Assembly (NCBI RefSeq): GCF_001598215.1
Contig: NZ_BCXJ01000005.1
Location: 1 to 64,000 of the forward strand
Direction of reading: 5' to 3'
Source: Shouchella clausii
GTDB taxonomy: Bacteria; Bacillota; Bacilli; Bacillales; Bacillaceae_D
DNA length: 64,000 bases
The translations under genes were made by a program, and so were the position numbers. Shown one piece after another: positions 1 to 10,206 of this stretch. The notes beneath the pieces were generated by a model. It was given only the letters and a program-made list of their open reading frames with translations. It made no database searches and had not been told where the DNA came from. The stretch's first letter is position 1, and each line of letters starts with the position of its first letter.

Positions 1-100
1 ACCGAAGTTGTGGCTCACTATCATTCATTGACGAGATACCTTGTATCTCTTTTACGCTTGGCTTTTGTTCAGTTTTCAAAGGACTCGGTTACGACTTCAT
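1..100 (-). other. rRNA operon leader (16S gene lies left of the window)
   Basis: Read on the minus strand, this stretch lies just downstream of two strong tandem promoters and contains CTTTGAAAACTGAACAAAA, a sequence typical of Bacillus pre-16S leaders. The 16S gene itself would start beyond the left edge. The rrn assignment is inferred from the promoters and leader sequence only; no rRNA sequence is inside the window. Confidence 0.7.
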
Positions 101-101
101 G

Positions 102-131
102 ATCTTAACATAGCGAAGACCATTCAGTCAA
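102..131 (-). promoter_or_regulatory. rrn P2-type sigma-A promoter
   Basis: Minus strand: -35 TTGACT (126-131) and -10 TAAGAT (102-107) with an 18-base spacer (TTAAGA would give 17). It follows a second, stronger promoter about 70 bases upstream, the tandem P1-P2 arrangement usual for Bacillus rRNA operons. Confidence 0.7.
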
Positions 132-173
132 TTTGTTTTTCAGTGAATCGCCAGTTCGTTGGCGACATCAAAT

Positions 174-202
174 AATATATCACGGCTATATAAATCGGTC
201 AA
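174..202 (-). promoter_or_regulatory. rrn P1-type sigma-A promoter
   Basis: Minus strand: -35 TTGACC (197-202), 17-base spacer, -10 TATATT (174-179), preceded by an A-rich tract on the coding side (an UP-element-like T run on the plus strand at 206-232). It points out of the left edge. Confidence 0.75.
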
Positions 203-348
203 CACTTTTTTTCGATTTTTTTTTGGGAATGATCTCCTTCTGTTTATAGAAGCGCTTTAACGGAATTGGTTAACCTATGTTATACTATACTCGATTCGAT
301 TTATTGAAAGTAAGCTGCTATTTCAGATAAACATCAGGAGGGCAAGCA

Positions 349-714
349 ATGAAGCTGAAGTATACAAACAAAATCAACAAAATACGCACATTCGCACTAA
401 GCTTAGTGTTTGTCGGGATCCTCATTATGTATGTCGGCATCTTCTTTAAAGAGTATCCAGTCATTATGGTCATTGCTATGATACTCGGTTTTCTAGCCGT
501 TATCGCCAGTACAGTTGTCTATTTTTTTATCGGCCTTCTTTCGACGCGGGCCGTTCCTGTCATCTGCCCGTCATGCGAAAAACAAACAAAAGTGCTTGGC
601 CGTGTCGATGCGTGCATGCATTGCGACCAGCCACTAACGATGGACCGTTCACTTGAAGGGAAGGAATTTGACGAAGCTTATAATTCTCCCGCCTCCAAAA
701 GGTCACAAACATAA
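349..714 (+). CDS. ygzB: YgzB-family membrane protein
   Basis: A 121-residue protein with two hydrophobic segments (about residues 13-35 and 40-64), followed by a short soluble tail with two CxxC-like pairs (CPSCEK around 73-76 and CMHC around 89-92) that may bind zinc. The start is supported by AGGAGGG seven bases upstream. It lies next to perR and converges on it, as ygzB does in B. subtilis; the name rests on this synteny and on size and topology. No function is established. The tail after the membrane segments is charged and probably cytoplasmic. Confidence 0.8.
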   Translation: MKLKYTNKINKIRTFALSLVFVGILIMYVGIFFKEYPVIMVIAMILGFLAVIASTVVYFFIGLLSTRAVPVICPSCEKQTKVLGRVDACMHCDQPLTMDRSLEGKEFDEAYNSPASKRSQT

Positions 715-730
715 AGAAGGTACGGCAAGG

Positions 731-764
731 AAAAGAGGAAAGAGCGCTAGCTATTTCCTCTTTT
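731..764. terminator. bidirectional terminator between ygzB and perR
   Basis: An 11-base inverted repeat, AAAAGAGGAAA (731-741) and TTTCCTCTTTT (754-764), runs into a T-rich tract. It serves ygzB on the plus strand and lies just past the perR stop on the minus strand. Confidence 0.8.
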
Positions 765-786
765 TTTTCTTTCCTATCAGGTGCTC

Positions 787-1218
787 TTAATGCGCTTTTT
801 TGCAATCTGGGCATACGCCGTAAATTTCCATGCGATGATTGTCAACTTCAAAACCTGTCACATGCTCTGCAAGGGTTTCCACTTCGTCCAGTCCAGGATA
901 ATGGAAGTCAACAATTTTTCCGCATTGCGTGCAAATAACATGGTAATGGTTGCTTGTCACGCAATCAAAACGGCTTGAAGCGTCGCCATACGATAACTCT
1001 TTTACAATGCCAACTTCCTTAAAAACACGCAGATTGTTATATACAGTCGCTACGCTCATATTCGGGAAGCGCCCTTCTAATGCTTTATAAATTTCATCCG
1101 CTGTAGGGTGTGTCATTGATTCATACAAAAACTCCAAAATCGCGTGGCGCTGCGGTGTCATACGTACTCGTGTGCTTTTTAGCGCATCAATTGCTTCCGA
1201 TAAGCCTCGATTAGCCAT
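787..1218 (-). CDS. perR: PerR, peroxide-sensing Fur-family repressor
   Basis: A 143-residue Fur-family regulator. The N-terminal winged helix (about 15-85) contains the conserved MTPQRHAIL and SVATVYNNL stretches. All five metal-site residues defined in B. subtilis PerR fall at identical positions: H37, D85, H91, H93 and D104. The structural zinc cysteines are C96, C99, C136 and C139. In the family, peroxide oxidises H37 or H91 in the Fe-loaded form and releases repression of katA, ahpCF, mrgA, hemA and similar genes. A near-perfect PerR box sits 36 bases upstream of the start, so autoregulation is likely. bcp, a peroxide-removing gene, lies two genes away. Confidence 0.97.
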   Translation of the reverse strand: MANRGLSEAIDALKSTRVRMTPQRHAILEFLYESMTHPTADEIYKALEGRFPNMSVATVYNNLRVFKEVGIVKELSYGDASSRFDCVTSNHYHVICTQCGKIVDFHYPGLDEVETLAEHVTGFEVDNHRMEIYGVCPDCKKAH

Positions 1219-1253
1219 ACTATGCGCCTCTCTTTCGGAAAACTATTCTTTCT

Positions 1254-1268
1254 TTATATTAATTATAA
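1254..1268. promoter_or_regulatory. PerR box upstream of perR
   Basis: TTATATTAATTATAA matches the B. subtilis PerR consensus TTATAATNATTATAA at 13 of 14 defined positions. Its place just upstream of perR implies negative autoregulation. Confidence 0.85.
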
Positions 1269-1436
1269 GTTGTAACTTGGCTTTAAGCAAGAGCAGGCAA
1301 AAATTTGCTGTTTCGAAGCAAAAGAACCACCCTACATGGGCGGTTCTTAGACTAGAGGCAAACACCTTGCCTCTGCTCATGAACAGCACGTTCTATTCAG
1401 ATTACACTCCTCGTCTGACAAGCGTTTTTATGGTGT

Positions 1437-1733
1437 TCATGTCTGCACGGACAACGGCGTTGCGTTTGCAGCTGGCACGAGAAAAGAGGTGTAACGATGT
1501 GTCTTTTTGTCTTTTCGCTGCCGTTTTGATTCAACACTTAAGCATGCATTTTTTAGGGCAGCTTGAAGCTTTTCCAAGTCCGATTCATGAACGCCAAACA
1601 AAAACGTGGTGCTGCCCTTTCTTAAAAAGCCACCTGAACTAGAAAGTTCGGTCATCCGATACCCTTGTTTGCGCAAATCTTTTTCTACATCATCAGCGTA
1701 AAAATCATCAATAATGCATACTAACAGCTTCAT
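1437..1733 (-). CDS. DarA/YaaQ-like (PII-like, cyclic-di-AMP receptor family) protein
   Basis: A 98-residue protein resembling DarA (PstA/YaaQ): it starts MKLLVCIIDD, then has the family's GGFLRKGSTTFLFGV stretch at about residues 34-48, which in DarA binds cyclic-di-AMP. It is about ten residues shorter than B. subtilis DarA and its C-terminal strand (FLVPA) is less typical, so it may be a paralogue rather than the main DarA. GGAGGGATC precedes the ATG. Ligand binding is inferred from family resemblance. It stands between perR and the dehydrogenase gene, all on the minus strand. Confidence 0.7.
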   Translation of the reverse strand: MKLLVCIIDDFYADDVEKDLRKQGYRMTELSSSGGFLRKGSTTFLFGVHESDLEKLQAALKNACLSVESKRQRKDKKTHRYTSFLVPAANATPLSVQT

Positions 1734-1750
1734 CGTTATGATCCCTCCCT

Positions 1751-2716
1751 TTAGTACCCTTTTTCAAAACAAACGTGGTTTTTAAGGTCTTCATTGTTTA
1801 TAAAGGCTTTTAAATTTTCCATAAAAATAGCAAGAGCCCTTTTCATGTATTGGGATGTTGCTGCCGAAACATGAGGGGTAATCGTCACTGCTTCATCGTC
1901 CCACAAAGGCGAATCAATGGGGAGCGGCTCTTCTGCAAATACATCCAAATAAGCGTGGTCAATTTGCTTTAATTTTAATGCATCGAGCAAATCGGTTTCA
2001 ACTACCGATTTTCCTCTGCCTAAATTAATAAACACCGTGCGCCCCTTAAGTTGCCTAAACGCCTCTTTATTCAAAATACCATGCGTCTGTTCTGTATAAG
2101 GAAGAATGTTGATCAGAACATCTGCCTTCCTCAATGCTTTATGCCACTCTTGCATGCTAAATGTCTGCTCAAAATACTTTTGCGGACGACCATTTGTATT
2201 AACGCCGATTGTTTGCATGCCAAACATGCTTGCCCGTTCAGCTGTTTTTGAAGCGATGGCGCCTGTGCCAAGAAAAACGGCTGTCATCCCTGTAAGTTCT
2301 TTCGGCTTGATGCTTTTATCCCATTCTTTGTTTTGTTGCAACGCCCGATAACGAGTAGCGTTTTTAACGTAATCAAGCATCGCCCAAATGGCGTGTTCTG
2401 ACATCGGCTCAGCATGAATGCCTCTGCTATTGGTCACCAACACGCCTCTATCATGCAAAAGGCGAAGAGGCAACCCTTCAATGCCAGCAGACATGACATG
2501 AATCCACTTAAGCGAAGGCGCTTTGCTTACAAGCGATTCCGTAATGTCGTCGCCAAACGTAACAAGAACATCCGCCGTTTTTAAGATTTGATCGTTAGGA
2601 AGAGCTTTTTTATCAGGAAAGGAAAAGGACGTATTTGTAAAAGAGTGTTTAAGTAGCTCCTGCCTTTCCTCTGTTTGTTTCATAAAGAAAACAACCGATA
2701 CGTTTTCATTCATCAT
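1751..2716 (-). CDS. D-2-hydroxyacid dehydrogenase family protein (NAD(P)-dependent)
   Basis: A 321-residue member of the D-isomer 2-hydroxyacid dehydrogenase family. It has an N-terminal substrate domain, a GTGAIA-type dinucleotide-binding loop near residue 140, and the family's catalytic trio: Arg in NLGRGK, Glu in AEEPLP and His in TPHVSA. The start was set at the ATG (2714-2716) preceded by AAGGA five bases upstream; a longer open frame exists but lacks a ribosome site. It overlaps the end of bcp by a few bases, so the two genes are probably translated as a unit. The substrate cannot be told from sequence. Confidence 0.85.
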   Translation of the reverse strand: MMNENVSVVFFMKQTEERQELLKHSFTNTSFSFPDKKALPNDQILKTADVLVTFGDDITESLVSKAPSLKWIHVMSAGIEGLPLRLLHDRGVLVTNSRGIHAEPMSEHAIWAMLDYVKNATRYRALQQNKEWDKSIKPKELTGMTAVFLGTGAIASKTAERASMFGMQTIGVNTNGRPQKYFEQTFSMQEWHKALRKADVLINILPYTEQTHGILNKEAFRQLKGRTVFINLGRGKSVVETDLLDALKLKQIDHAYLDVFAEEPLPIDSPLWDDEAVTITPHVSAATSQYMKRALAIFMENLKAFINNEDLKNHVCFEKGY

Positions 2717-3176
2717 TTTGTTCCTTAACAAAAGCGAGTACATCATCAACATGGTTTTTGACTTTTACATTGCGCCATTCTTTGAGAACCGTAAAGTCTT
2801 TGCCAATTACAAACGTAGAGCGAACAATGCCCATGTACTCCTTGCCAAAGTTCTTTTTAAGCTGCCAAACTCCGTACGCTTTTGCCGCCTCCAAGTCCTC
2901 ATCTGCTACAAGCGGAAAAGGTAGACCATGTTTTTCTGCAAATTTGTCATGTTTGTCTGCCGGATCAGGGCTTACGCCTAGTACGATCGCTCCCTCTTTT
3001 TTAAAGGCTTCTGTTTGGTCGCGAAAATCACACGCTTCCGTCGTGCAGCCAGGGGTCATATCTTTTGGATAAAAATAAAGGACGATGTAAGAGCCTTTGT
3101 AATCAGACAAACGAATCATCTTTCCGCCATTTGCCGGCAGTTCAAAATCAGGTGCTTTTTCTCCTTGTCGTACCAT
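2706..3176 (-). CDS. bcp: thiol peroxidase, BCP/PrxQ peroxiredoxin
   Basis: A 156-residue atypical 2-Cys peroxiredoxin. The active site PGCTTEACDFRD carries the peroxidatic Cys44 and the resolving Cys49 five residues later, the PrxQ/BCP pattern. It reduces hydrogen and organic peroxides in the cytoplasm using thioredoxin. The equivalent gene (ygaF) lies next to perR in B. subtilis, so the placement fits an oxidative-stress neighbourhood; no clear PerR box was found in its 5' region. It is divergent from gsaB. Confidence 0.95.
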   Translation of the reverse strand: MVRQGEKAPDFELPANGGKMIRLSDYKGSYIVLYFYPKDMTPGCTTEACDFRDQTEAFKKEGAIVLGVSPDPADKHDKFAEKHGLPFPLVADEDLEAAKAYGVWQLKKNFGKEYMGIVRSTFVIGKDFTVLKEWRNVKVKNHVDDVLAFVKEQNDE

Positions 3177-3343
3177 TCTATTACGCTCCTTTTCGATCAG
3201 TTACTCTCTCTTAAAAGATTAGCGGAATTGGCGAAATTCTTCAATGAAGAGATTTTTCTGCTGGCAAATGCCCTTTTCTCTGACTTGCTATAGGACATAT
3301 GCTATGATAAGCGTGAGAAGTTTATTAGCAGATGGAGGTCCTT

Positions 3344-4648
3344 ATGAATCGCAAAACATCAGAATCCCTTTACCAGGAAGCTCAACATTTAATTGTAGGT
3401 GGTGTAAATAGCCCTTCTAGAGCCTACAAAGGGGTGGGCGGCGGCACGCCTGTTTTCATGGAAAGGGGAGAAGGTGCCTATTTTTATGATGTTGACGGCA
3501 ACCGCTATATTGATTATTTAGCGGCATACGGCCCCATTATCACCGGTCACGCCCATCCAGTCATTACAAAAGCTATACAAGACCAGGCCGCCAAAGGCGT
3601 TCTTTTCGGTACACCGACACGGCTTGAAAATGAATTTGCACAGGCACTAACAAACGCCATTCCATCCCTTGAAAAAGTACGCTTTGTTAATTCGGGGACT
3701 GAAGCGGTCATGACGACGATTCGTGTCGCAAGAGCGTATACAGGCAAGGAAAAAATCATTAAATTTGCTGGATGCTACCATGGCCATTCTGATCTTGTTC
3801 TCGTAGCTGCTGGATCAGGCCCTTCTACTCTCGGCACTCCAGACTCAGCTGGCGTTACAGCTGCAACGGCAAGTGAAGTCATAACCGTTCCCTTTAATGA
3901 CATCGAGGCATTTAAAGAAGCGCTAACCCACTGGGGCAGCGAAACAGCAGCTGTCCTTGTTGAGCCAATCGTTGGCAATTTTGGCATTGTTGAACCTGAG
4001 CCAGGCTTTTTAGAGGCTGTTAATGACCTTGCTCATAGCGCCGGCGCTCTCGTGATCTATGATGAAGTCATTACGGCTTTCCGCTTTATGTACGGAGGCG
4101 CTCAAGACTACTTGAATGTGAAGCCAGATATGACCGCGCTAGGAAAAATTATTGGCGGCGGTTTGCCAATTGGCGCATACGGCGGCCGAATGGATATTAT
4201 GGAGCAAGTCGCGCCACTTGGACCCGCCTATCAAGCAGGAACAATGGCCGGAAACCCTGCATCCATGAGCGCCGGTATTGCTTGTCTCGAAGTATTGCGA
4301 ACAGAAGGCGTATACGAAAAACTTGATGAGCTTGGGGCACGCCTTGAAGAAGGACTTTATTTAGCGGCCGCAAAAGCGAATGTACCGATTTCAATTAACC
4401 GGCTAAAAGGAGCGCTAACCGTTTATTTCACCGATGAGCCCGTCATTGATTATGAAGGGGCCAAACGTTCTAACGGCGATCAATTTAGCGTCTTTTTCAA
4501 AGCGATGTTAGATGAAGGGATTCACTTGGCACCTTCGAAATATGAAGCTTGGTTTTTGACGATTGCCCATACGAAAAACGACATTGATGAAACGATTGAA
4601 GCTGCGTACCGTTCATTTAAAACAGTCTCTGAGCATTTCTACAGCTGA
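3344..4648 (+). CDS. gsaB: glutamate-1-semialdehyde 2,1-aminomutase
   Basis: A 434-residue class-III PLP aminotransferase-fold enzyme that converts glutamate-1-semialdehyde to 5-aminolevulinate in haem synthesis. Diagnostic stretches include [15 protein letters not shown] near the N-terminus, [27 protein letters not shown], and [10 protein letters not shown] with the PLP lysine. The start is the ATG after GGAGG at 3334-3338. A -35 CTGACT / -10 TATGAT pair 17 bases apart lies just upstream (about 3281-3309). Its synteny with bcp and perR matches B. subtilis gsaB (the hemL paralogue), not the hem operon copy. Confidence 0.95.
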   Translation: MNRKTSESLYQEAQHLIVGGVNSPSRAYKGVGGGTPVFMERGEGAYFYDVDGNRYIDYLAAYGPIITGHAHPVITKAIQDQAAKGVLFGTPTRLENEFAQALTNAIPSLEKVRFVNSGTEAVMTTIRVARAYTGKEKIIKFAGCYHGHSDLVLVAAGSGPSTLGTPDSAGVTAATASEVITVPFNDIEAFKEALTHWGSETAAVLVEPIVGNFGIVEPEPGFLEAVNDLAHSAGALVIYDEVITAFRFMYGGAQDYLNVKPDMTALGKIIGGGLPIGAYGGRMDIMEQVAPLGPAYQAGTMAGNPASMSAGIACLEVLRTEGVYEKLDELGARLEEGLYLAAAKANVPISINRLKGALTVYFTDEPVIDYEGAKRSNGDQFSVFFKAMLDEGIHLAPSKYEAWFLTIAHTKNDIDETIEAAYRSFKTVSEHFYS

Positions 4649-4738
4649 TAAGCGCATGAAACACCCGGGACTCAAATATACTAGAAAGGTCCATAGCGGA
4701 ACGCAATGTTTTTAAACTGAGAAAGGACAATGCGATAC

Positions 4739-5803
4739 ATGAGACTAGGAGCTCGTATCTTGAAAACGGGGCTTGCAGTCGTACTTGCCCTTTACCTGGC
4801 CAATTGGCTCCAATTTAATCCACCGACATTTGCGGCGATTGCTGCCGCTTTCGCGATTCAGCCCTCGCTGTTTCGGACATTGCGGACATTCAGCCACCAA
4901 GTGCAAGCCAATTTGATTGGCGCTATTATCGGCGTCCTCTTTGTGATGACATTCGGGCATGCGCCTTTTGTAGTTGGCGTTGTAGTGATGCTTTCAATTG
5001 CTATCTTTATTAAATTGAAATTGGAGCCGGCTATTATCCCAACAGCGATTGTGACTGTGATTATCATTATGGAAAGCCCGTCCGATAATTTCCTAGAATT
5101 TGCAGCACAAAGATTTATCCTTGTTTTGATAGGAATCCTTGCCGCTTTTCTTGTGAATTTAGCCTTTATACCGCCACGGTATGAGAACAAAGTGTATGAC
5201 AAACTGTCTTCCACGACAGACAGCTTGCTCGAGTGGCTAGAACTTGTTGCTCGCCGTGAGGCTGATACGATCGCTTTGCGTGAAGACATGAAAGCGCAAA
5301 AAGTCCATTTGGATAAAACGAACGATTTGTTTAATTTGTTCAGGGAAGAGCGTAATTATTTTCGCTCGAAAACATTTAACCAACGCCGGAAAGTCGTCGT
5401 GTTTAGGCAAATGATTTCTACTAGCGAAAAAGCATACCGTGTCTTGGAAATGCTTGAGCACCGCTCTGAAGACTTTAGCAATCTCCCTGACCGTGTTAAA
5501 GGCAGAATCGAAGAGCAAATTACATCGTTGACCGATTATCATCGCCGCATTGTTTTGCGTTACAACGGGAAGGTTAGCATCAATGCGCCTGAAGATTATG
5601 TGAGCGAAATTGAAGAAGGGCAATCGACAATGACGAATCTGTTTGTCACTCTTTATGAAGAAGAAGCATTTGACTTGGCACAATGGCATTCGTTCCTGCC
5701 GGCGATCTCAGCCATTATTGAATACCAGCAAGAGCTGGAGCACCTTGACACACTTGTCGAAAACCATCAAATCCACACAACTGAAGACGATGGAACCACG
5801 TAA
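4739..5803 (+). CDS. aromatic acid exporter-family (FUSC-like) membrane protein, YgaE-like
   Basis: A 354-residue protein. The first ~145 residues are hydrophobic with about five or six membrane segments, including the typical NWLQFNPPTFAAIAA stretch; the remaining ~200 residues are soluble, charged and helical. This is the ArAE/FUSC-like layout of B. subtilis YgaE, found next to gsaB there as here. The start MRLGARILKTG is favoured by family resemblance and a suitable distance from AAAGGA; an ATG three codons earlier sits too close to that site. Transport of aromatic acids is only a family-level guess. Confidence 0.75.
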   Translation: MRLGARILKTGLAVVLALYLANWLQFNPPTFAAIAAAFAIQPSLFRTLRTFSHQVQANLIGAIIGVLFVMTFGHAPFVVGVVVMLSIAIFIKLKLEPAIIPTAIVTVIIIMESPSDNFLEFAAQRFILVLIGILAAFLVNLAFIPPRYENKVYDKLSSTTDSLLEWLELVARREADTIALREDMKAQKVHLDKTNDLFNLFREERNYFRSKTFNQRRKVVVFRQMISTSEKAYRVLEMLEHRSEDFSNLPDRVKGRIEEQITSLTDYHRRIVLRYNGKVSINAPEDYVSEIEEGQSTMTNLFVTLYEEEAFDLAQWHSFLPAISAIIEYQQELEHLDTLVENHQIHTTEDDGTT

Positions 5804-5828
5804 AAAACCGCCAACAAGGCGGTTTTTT
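5802..5828. terminator. bidirectional terminator
   Basis: A perfect 11-base stem (AAAAAACCGCC / GGCGGTTTTTT) with a five-base loop sits between two converging genes and overlaps both stop codons. Confidence 0.9.
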
Positions 5829-7575
5829 ACGCTTCCAATTCTTGGACGCTGTATAGTTTGTAATAGGAACCTTGCTTTTCCATTAATTCTTTATGAGTGC
5901 CTTGTTCGACCACTTTTCCGTCCTCTATAACCACAATCGTGTCGGCATTCGTAATGGTTGACAAACGATGTGCAACGATAAACGTTGTCCGATCACGGGC
6001 CAGCTTCTCAAGTGCTTCTTGGATAAAATGCTCGCTTTCCAAATCGAGCGCTGACGTCGCTTCGTCAAAAACGAGCACAGGTGGATTTTTTAAAAATACG
6101 CGGGCAATGGCAATGCGCTGCTTTTGCCCTCCAGATAATTTTACTCCTCGTTCGCCAACTTCGGTATCATAACCATTTTCCAGCTTGCAAATAAATTCAT
6201 GGGCGTTGGCTGCTTTTGCTGCTCGAATGACTTCTTCATCTGTTGCATCAGGCTTCCCAATTTTAATGTTCATTTTCACGCTGTCACTAAACAGGATATT
6301 ATCTTGCAGTACCATGCCAATATTGTCGCGCACACTTCTCACGACGAGGTCACGAATATCTTTGCCATCAATAAGAATCCGTCCTTTTGTAACATCGTAA
6401 AACCTCGGTATCAGGCTGACGAGCGTGCTTTTCCCTCCACCGCTCATGCCAACAAGGGCAACCGTCTGCCCAGCTGGAATGTTTAAATGAATATTTTGTA
6501 GTGCCGGTGTCTCGTCATTGTCGTAGGAAAATGTCACATGTTCAAATGTCACAGCTCCTTTGACATTGGTCAACACCTCTGCTCCTTCTTTGTCTGTAAT
6601 ATCATATTTCTCATCGATAAACTCAAAAACGCGGTCCATCGAAGCAATGGACTGTGTTAACGTTGTCGATGAATTGACAAGGCGTCGTAACGGACCGTAT
6701 AGCCGTTCCATATAAAGGACAAAAGCACTCATTGCCCCTAGCTCCAAACTGCCATTTAGCACAAACAGTGCCGATACAAACAAAACAAGGAGCGGGGCAA
6801 TGTCCGTCACCGTATTGACGACGGCAAACGTTTTTGCGTTCCAAGACGTATGATCAAGTGCTTTCGCTAAAAAACGTTGGTTGCGAACGGCAAATTGTGT
6901 TTGTTCATAGTCTTCATTGGCAAAACTGCGGATCACATTCATCCCTTGGACACGCTCATGCAAATGGCCTTGTACGTCAGCAAGAGCTTGTGAACGAATT
7001 CGTGTCAGCTTCCTCAGCCGTTGGTAAAAATATTTAATCGAAAATCCGTAAAACGGAAACATCGAAATAGCAACAAGCGTCAACCATACGTTTAATTGAA
7101 GCATAATTGCAATCGCGATTAGAATCGTCGCCAAATCCAGCCATATGTTCATAAGGCCAGTGATCACAAAGTTTTTCGTTTGCTCGACGTCATGAATGAC
7201 CCGGGAAATGACTTCCCCCACTTTGCGGTTTGAGTAAAAACGCAAACTCAGCTTTTGAATATGCGTGAACAGGTGGTCACGAATATCATAAAGGACTTTG
7301 TTGCCGATCCATTGGGCAAAATACTGCCTGTAGTATTCGATGGGCGGCCGCAAGACGATAAACAAAAACGCCATGCCGCCAATAATCCAATAAAGTTGTG
7401 AGGATTGTTCAGTGATAGACAATTCTTCATTGAGAAGAACATCGTCAATAATGTACATCATAGCAAGCGGGAATAACAGTGGAATGCCAAATTTGAGCAA
7501 CCCAATTAAAATCGTTCCAATAATTTCTTTACGGTACGGCTTTACAAACACCAAATACCTTTTGATTGTCTTCAA
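5827..7575 (-). CDS. ABC exporter, fused permease and ATPase (YgaD-like)
   Basis: A 582-residue half-transporter. Six membrane helices occupy about residues 15-300 (ABC_membrane), and the nucleotide-binding domain follows with Walker [10 protein letters not shown], signature LSGGQKQR, Walker [13 protein letters not shown] and a switch His in VAHRLS. Such homodimeric exporters (MsbA/LmrA/BmrA type) expel lipids or hydrophobic compounds. The equivalent B. subtilis gene ygaD sits at the same place. Substrate unknown. Confidence 0.9.
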   Translation of the reverse strand: MKTIKRYLVFVKPYRKEIIGTILIGLLKFGIPLLFPLAMMYIIDDVLLNEELSITEQSSQLYWIIGGMAFLFIVLRPPIEYYRQYFAQWIGNKVLYDIRDHLFTHIQKLSLRFYSNRKVGEVISRVIHDVEQTKNFVITGLMNIWLDLATILIAIAIMLQLNVWLTLVAISMFPFYGFSIKYFYQRLRKLTRIRSQALADVQGHLHERVQGMNVIRSFANEDYEQTQFAVRNQRFLAKALDHTSWNAKTFAVVNTVTDIAPLLVLFVSALFVLNGSLELGAMSAFVLYMERLYGPLRRLVNSSTTLTQSIASMDRVFEFIDEKYDITDKEGAEVLTNVKGAVTFEHVTFSYDNDETPALQNIHLNIPAGQTVALVGMSGGGKSTLVSLIPRFYDVTKGRILIDGKDIRDLVVRSVRDNIGMVLQDNILFSDSVKMNIKIGKPDATDEEVIRAAKAANAHEFICKLENGYDTEVGERGVKLSGGQKQRIAIARVFLKNPPVLVFDEATSALDLESEHFIQEALEKLARDRTTFIVAHRLSTITNADTIVVIEDGKVVEQGTHKELMEKQGSYYKLYSVQELEA

Positions 7576-7600
7576 GTAAACCCCTTCTTTTTCTTTAAAG

Positions 7601-7622
7601 AAAGCCTGAAGGCTCAGGCTTT
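7601..7622 (-). terminator. terminator after the DUF402 gene
   Basis: AAAGCCTGA (7601-7609) pairs with TCAGGCTTT (7614-7622); on the minus strand it begins at the stop of the upstream gene and is followed by TTTCTTT. Confidence 0.7.
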
Positions 7623-8149
7623 TAGCGGTATTGCAAATACCGCTCGTACCAGTTTTCTACAAATTGAGGCGCAAACGGCCCTTTTCTCTGGTGAATCCAC
7701 GATATAAGCTCGTCTACACTTTTTCGTAATATAACATCAAGTTCTGGCGGATACTTCATGAGCTTGCTATGCAGTTCGTATTCATCTTCATCGAGCAGCT
7801 TCATCGTCATATCCGGATACACTTTAATGTCCAAGTCATAATCAATATACTTCAACGCTTCTTCGTCCCATGTAAAAGGCGTTCCAAGATTGCAGTAGTA
7901 ATAAATGCCGTCAGCGCGAAGCATGCAAATCATGTTGAACCATTGCTCGGCATCAAAATAACAAATCGCTGGTTCACGCGTCCGCCAATTTCTTCCGTCC
8001 GCTTCCCTGACAATGATACGGTCATTTCCTGCTACTACGACTTTAGACGTTCCTTTCAACACAATCGTATCTTCCCAAATGCGGTGAAGCTTCCCATTAT
8101 GCTTGTAGCTGTGTATTTGGATAGTGCTGCCTTCCTTAGGAAAGCTCAT
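7622..8149 (-). CDS. DUF402 protein (YgaC-like nucleoside tri-/diphosphatase family)
   Basis: A 175-residue DUF402 protein with the typical [12 protein letters not shown] and [14 protein letters not shown] stretches; the acidic [10 protein letters not shown] part forms the metal site in characterised relatives that hydrolyse nucleoside tri- and diphosphates. The start is the ATG seven bases after AAAGGAG; an earlier in-frame start lacks a ribosome site. Size and position match B. subtilis YgaC. The activity of this exact protein is inferred from family. Confidence 0.85.
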   Translation of the reverse strand: MSFPKEGSTIQIHSYKHNGKLHRIWEDTIVLKGTSKVVVAGNDRIIVREADGRNWRTREPAICYFDAEQWFNMICMLRADGIYYYCNLGTPFTWDEEALKYIDYDLDIKVYPDMTMKLLDEDEYELHSKLMKYPPELDVILRKSVDELISWIHQRKGPFAPQFVENWYERYLQYR

Positions 8150-8292
8150 AGCGGGCTCCTTTCTCTCAATTTCCACACACGCAGACTCTTCTGCTATCCT
8201 TCACAATTTGAATGTACATCCTCTATTATACAAGGTTCAGTTCGTATTTAAAACGTTAAGGCTTGTAACGGCGAAAGTAGCTTGATTTTGAC

Positions 8293-8336
8293 AAAAAAAG
8301 ACACCCCTTAACCTAGTTGGCAAAGGGTGTCTTTTT
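8293..8336. terminator. terminator between SASP gene and DUF402 gene
   Basis: AAAAAGACACCC and GGGTGTCTTTTT form a 12-base stem with an 18-base loop, ending in T5. It lies just downstream of the SASP gene on the minus strand. Confidence 0.85.
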
Positions 8337-8362
8337 GCGCCAAAGCGCTCGCGTTTCACTAA

Positions 8363-8515
8363 TTATTGTTGGTTCTTTTTAGCTGCTGATTGAGCGTTTT
8401 GTTGTTTTACTTCTTGTACGTCTGTTTCGCTCGCAAATTCAGCATTAAGTCCTTGTTCAGAAGCTTGGTTTTGCTTCCTTACTTGGTTTTTGTTTGTTTT
8501 TGATGCTTTGTCCAT
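8363..8515 (-). CDS. sspE: gamma-type small acid-soluble spore protein
   Basis: A 50-residue gene read directly from the minus strand. The product is Gln/Asn/Lys-rich and contains EFASETDVQEVKQQNAQ, the hallmark of gamma-type SASP, including the GPR protease cleavage context EFASE. The ribosome site GGAGGTGAT precedes the ATG by five bases. It is shorter than the B. subtilis SspE (one repeat instead of two), as in several alkaliphilic bacilli. Gamma SASP serve as an amino-acid store consumed at germination. Its neighbour fabL and the yga genes match B. subtilis sspE synteny. Confidence 0.93.
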   Translation of the reverse strand: MDKASKTNKNQVRKQNQASEQGLNAEFASETDVQEVKQQNAQSAAKKNQQ

Positions 8516-8582
8516 GGTTTATCACCTCCACGCTATATACTTTTCCCGTGGAGTTTTTTTCTATGCAAAAAAAAATAAAACG

Positions 8583-9353
<771 letters not shown>

Positions 9354-9438
9354 TCAGTACGGATTTATCCATTATAACGCATAGGTGGGCGGTCGAACAG
9401 CCAAACTACACGAAAGCACAGGAAAGGAGCATTTTAGT

Positions 9439-9639
9439 GTGTATGACGGCAGGGATTTAACTGAGTTAGAAGGCCTTTCGCCCCAAATGTGGACAGACGA
9501 AGAACTTGCTTTTTTCCACCATGGAATGCAACAGCTTAGTGCCTATTTGAACATTCAAGGCAATTCGCGCCATAAACAAATTTTACAAGAAATTGAACGC
9601 CGTGGCGGCTTGCAAAAGCTGGACCAATCCTTTTCTTAA
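9439..9639 (+). CDS. small conserved hypothetical protein (YfhS-region)
   Basis: A 66-residue acidic protein starting at GTG nine bases after AAAGGAG; a longer in-frame GTG start exists at 9385 but has no ribosome site. It has no membrane segment or recognisable domain, only an amphipathic C-terminal half (HKQILQEIERRGGLQKL). It precedes the next gene by 15 bases and is probably cotranscribed. It occupies the position of small yfh genes in B. subtilis, but I do not recognise it. Confidence 0.6.
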   Translation: MYDGRDLTELEGLSPQMWTDEELAFFHHGMQQLSAYLNIQGNSRHKQILQEIERRGGLQKLDQSFS

Positions 9640-9654
9640 CAGGGAGGTAATAAA

Positions 9655-10005
9655 ATGGATAAACAATTGTATTACGTTAATTTAAACCCGATTAGTATGG
9701 ACACGATTAGCAATGTGCGTGTAAATGACGGCCAATTAATCGAATACGAAATCGCCGCTACTGAAGAAGAGAAAAAACAGTTTGAAGACTTGCTCAGGCA
9801 AGTCAATAAACACGATGTCGAGCTCGGCAACCTTTTTTCGTTTAGACATTTTGACGATCGCGCCGGCGATGCGGATAAAAATGAATTTCAAGTTGGCATG
9901 AATGATATATACGAACGCCTATACCAACTTGGCACAGAAGAAACAAAAGCAAAAATAAAAGAAATTAACTTGCTGAATGAAGATGACACCGAGCCAGGCA
10001 TCTAA
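9655..10005 (+). CDS. hypothetical soluble protein
   Basis: A 116-residue acidic, apparently cytoplasmic protein starting YYVNLNPISMDTISN and ending in a helical, Glu-rich tail. GGGAGGT is placed well before the ATG. It follows the 66-residue ORF closely and likely shares its transcript, which ends at the hairpin starting at 10009. No family recognised. Confidence 0.65.
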   Translation: MDKQLYYVNLNPISMDTISNVRVNDGQLIEYEIAATEEEKKQFEDLLRQVNKHDVELGNLFSFRHFDDRAGDADKNEFQVGMNDIYERLYQLGTEETKAKIKEINLLNEDDTEPGI

Positions 10006-10008
10006 AAT

Positions 10009-10202
10009 AGCACACCACGGTCTCGGCGGTGTGCTGAGGTTGTCGACAAAGTCGATAACGTCACTCAGACTGATAAAAAACGCTTGTCAGACGAGGGAAG
10101 ATGCGAATAGAACGGGGGTTCATGAGCCCTATGACCGAGGCAAACGACGACGTATGCGAGCGTTTGCCTGCAGTCTGAGCACACCGGTGTGGACGGTGTG
10201 CT
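10009..10202. repeat. structured intergenic element with nested inverted repeats
   Basis: Two hairpins with the same arms AGCACACC/GGTGTGCT (10009-10035 and 10178-10202) bracket about 142 bases. Inside, CTCAGACTG (10064-10072) is complementary to CAGTCTGAG (10171-10179), and AGGCAAACG (10138-10146) to CGTTTGCCT (10161-10169). It occupies the terminator slot between two convergent genes and looks like an insertion of a structured repeat into a terminator, or a terminator cassette that was duplicated. Only one copy was seen in this window. Confidence 0.5.
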
Positions 10203-10206
10203 TGTC

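Noticed and set aside
10036-10177. tRNA or small RNA gene in the intergenic repeat
   Set aside because: No tRNA cloverleaf or promoter could be drawn; only hairpins are evident.
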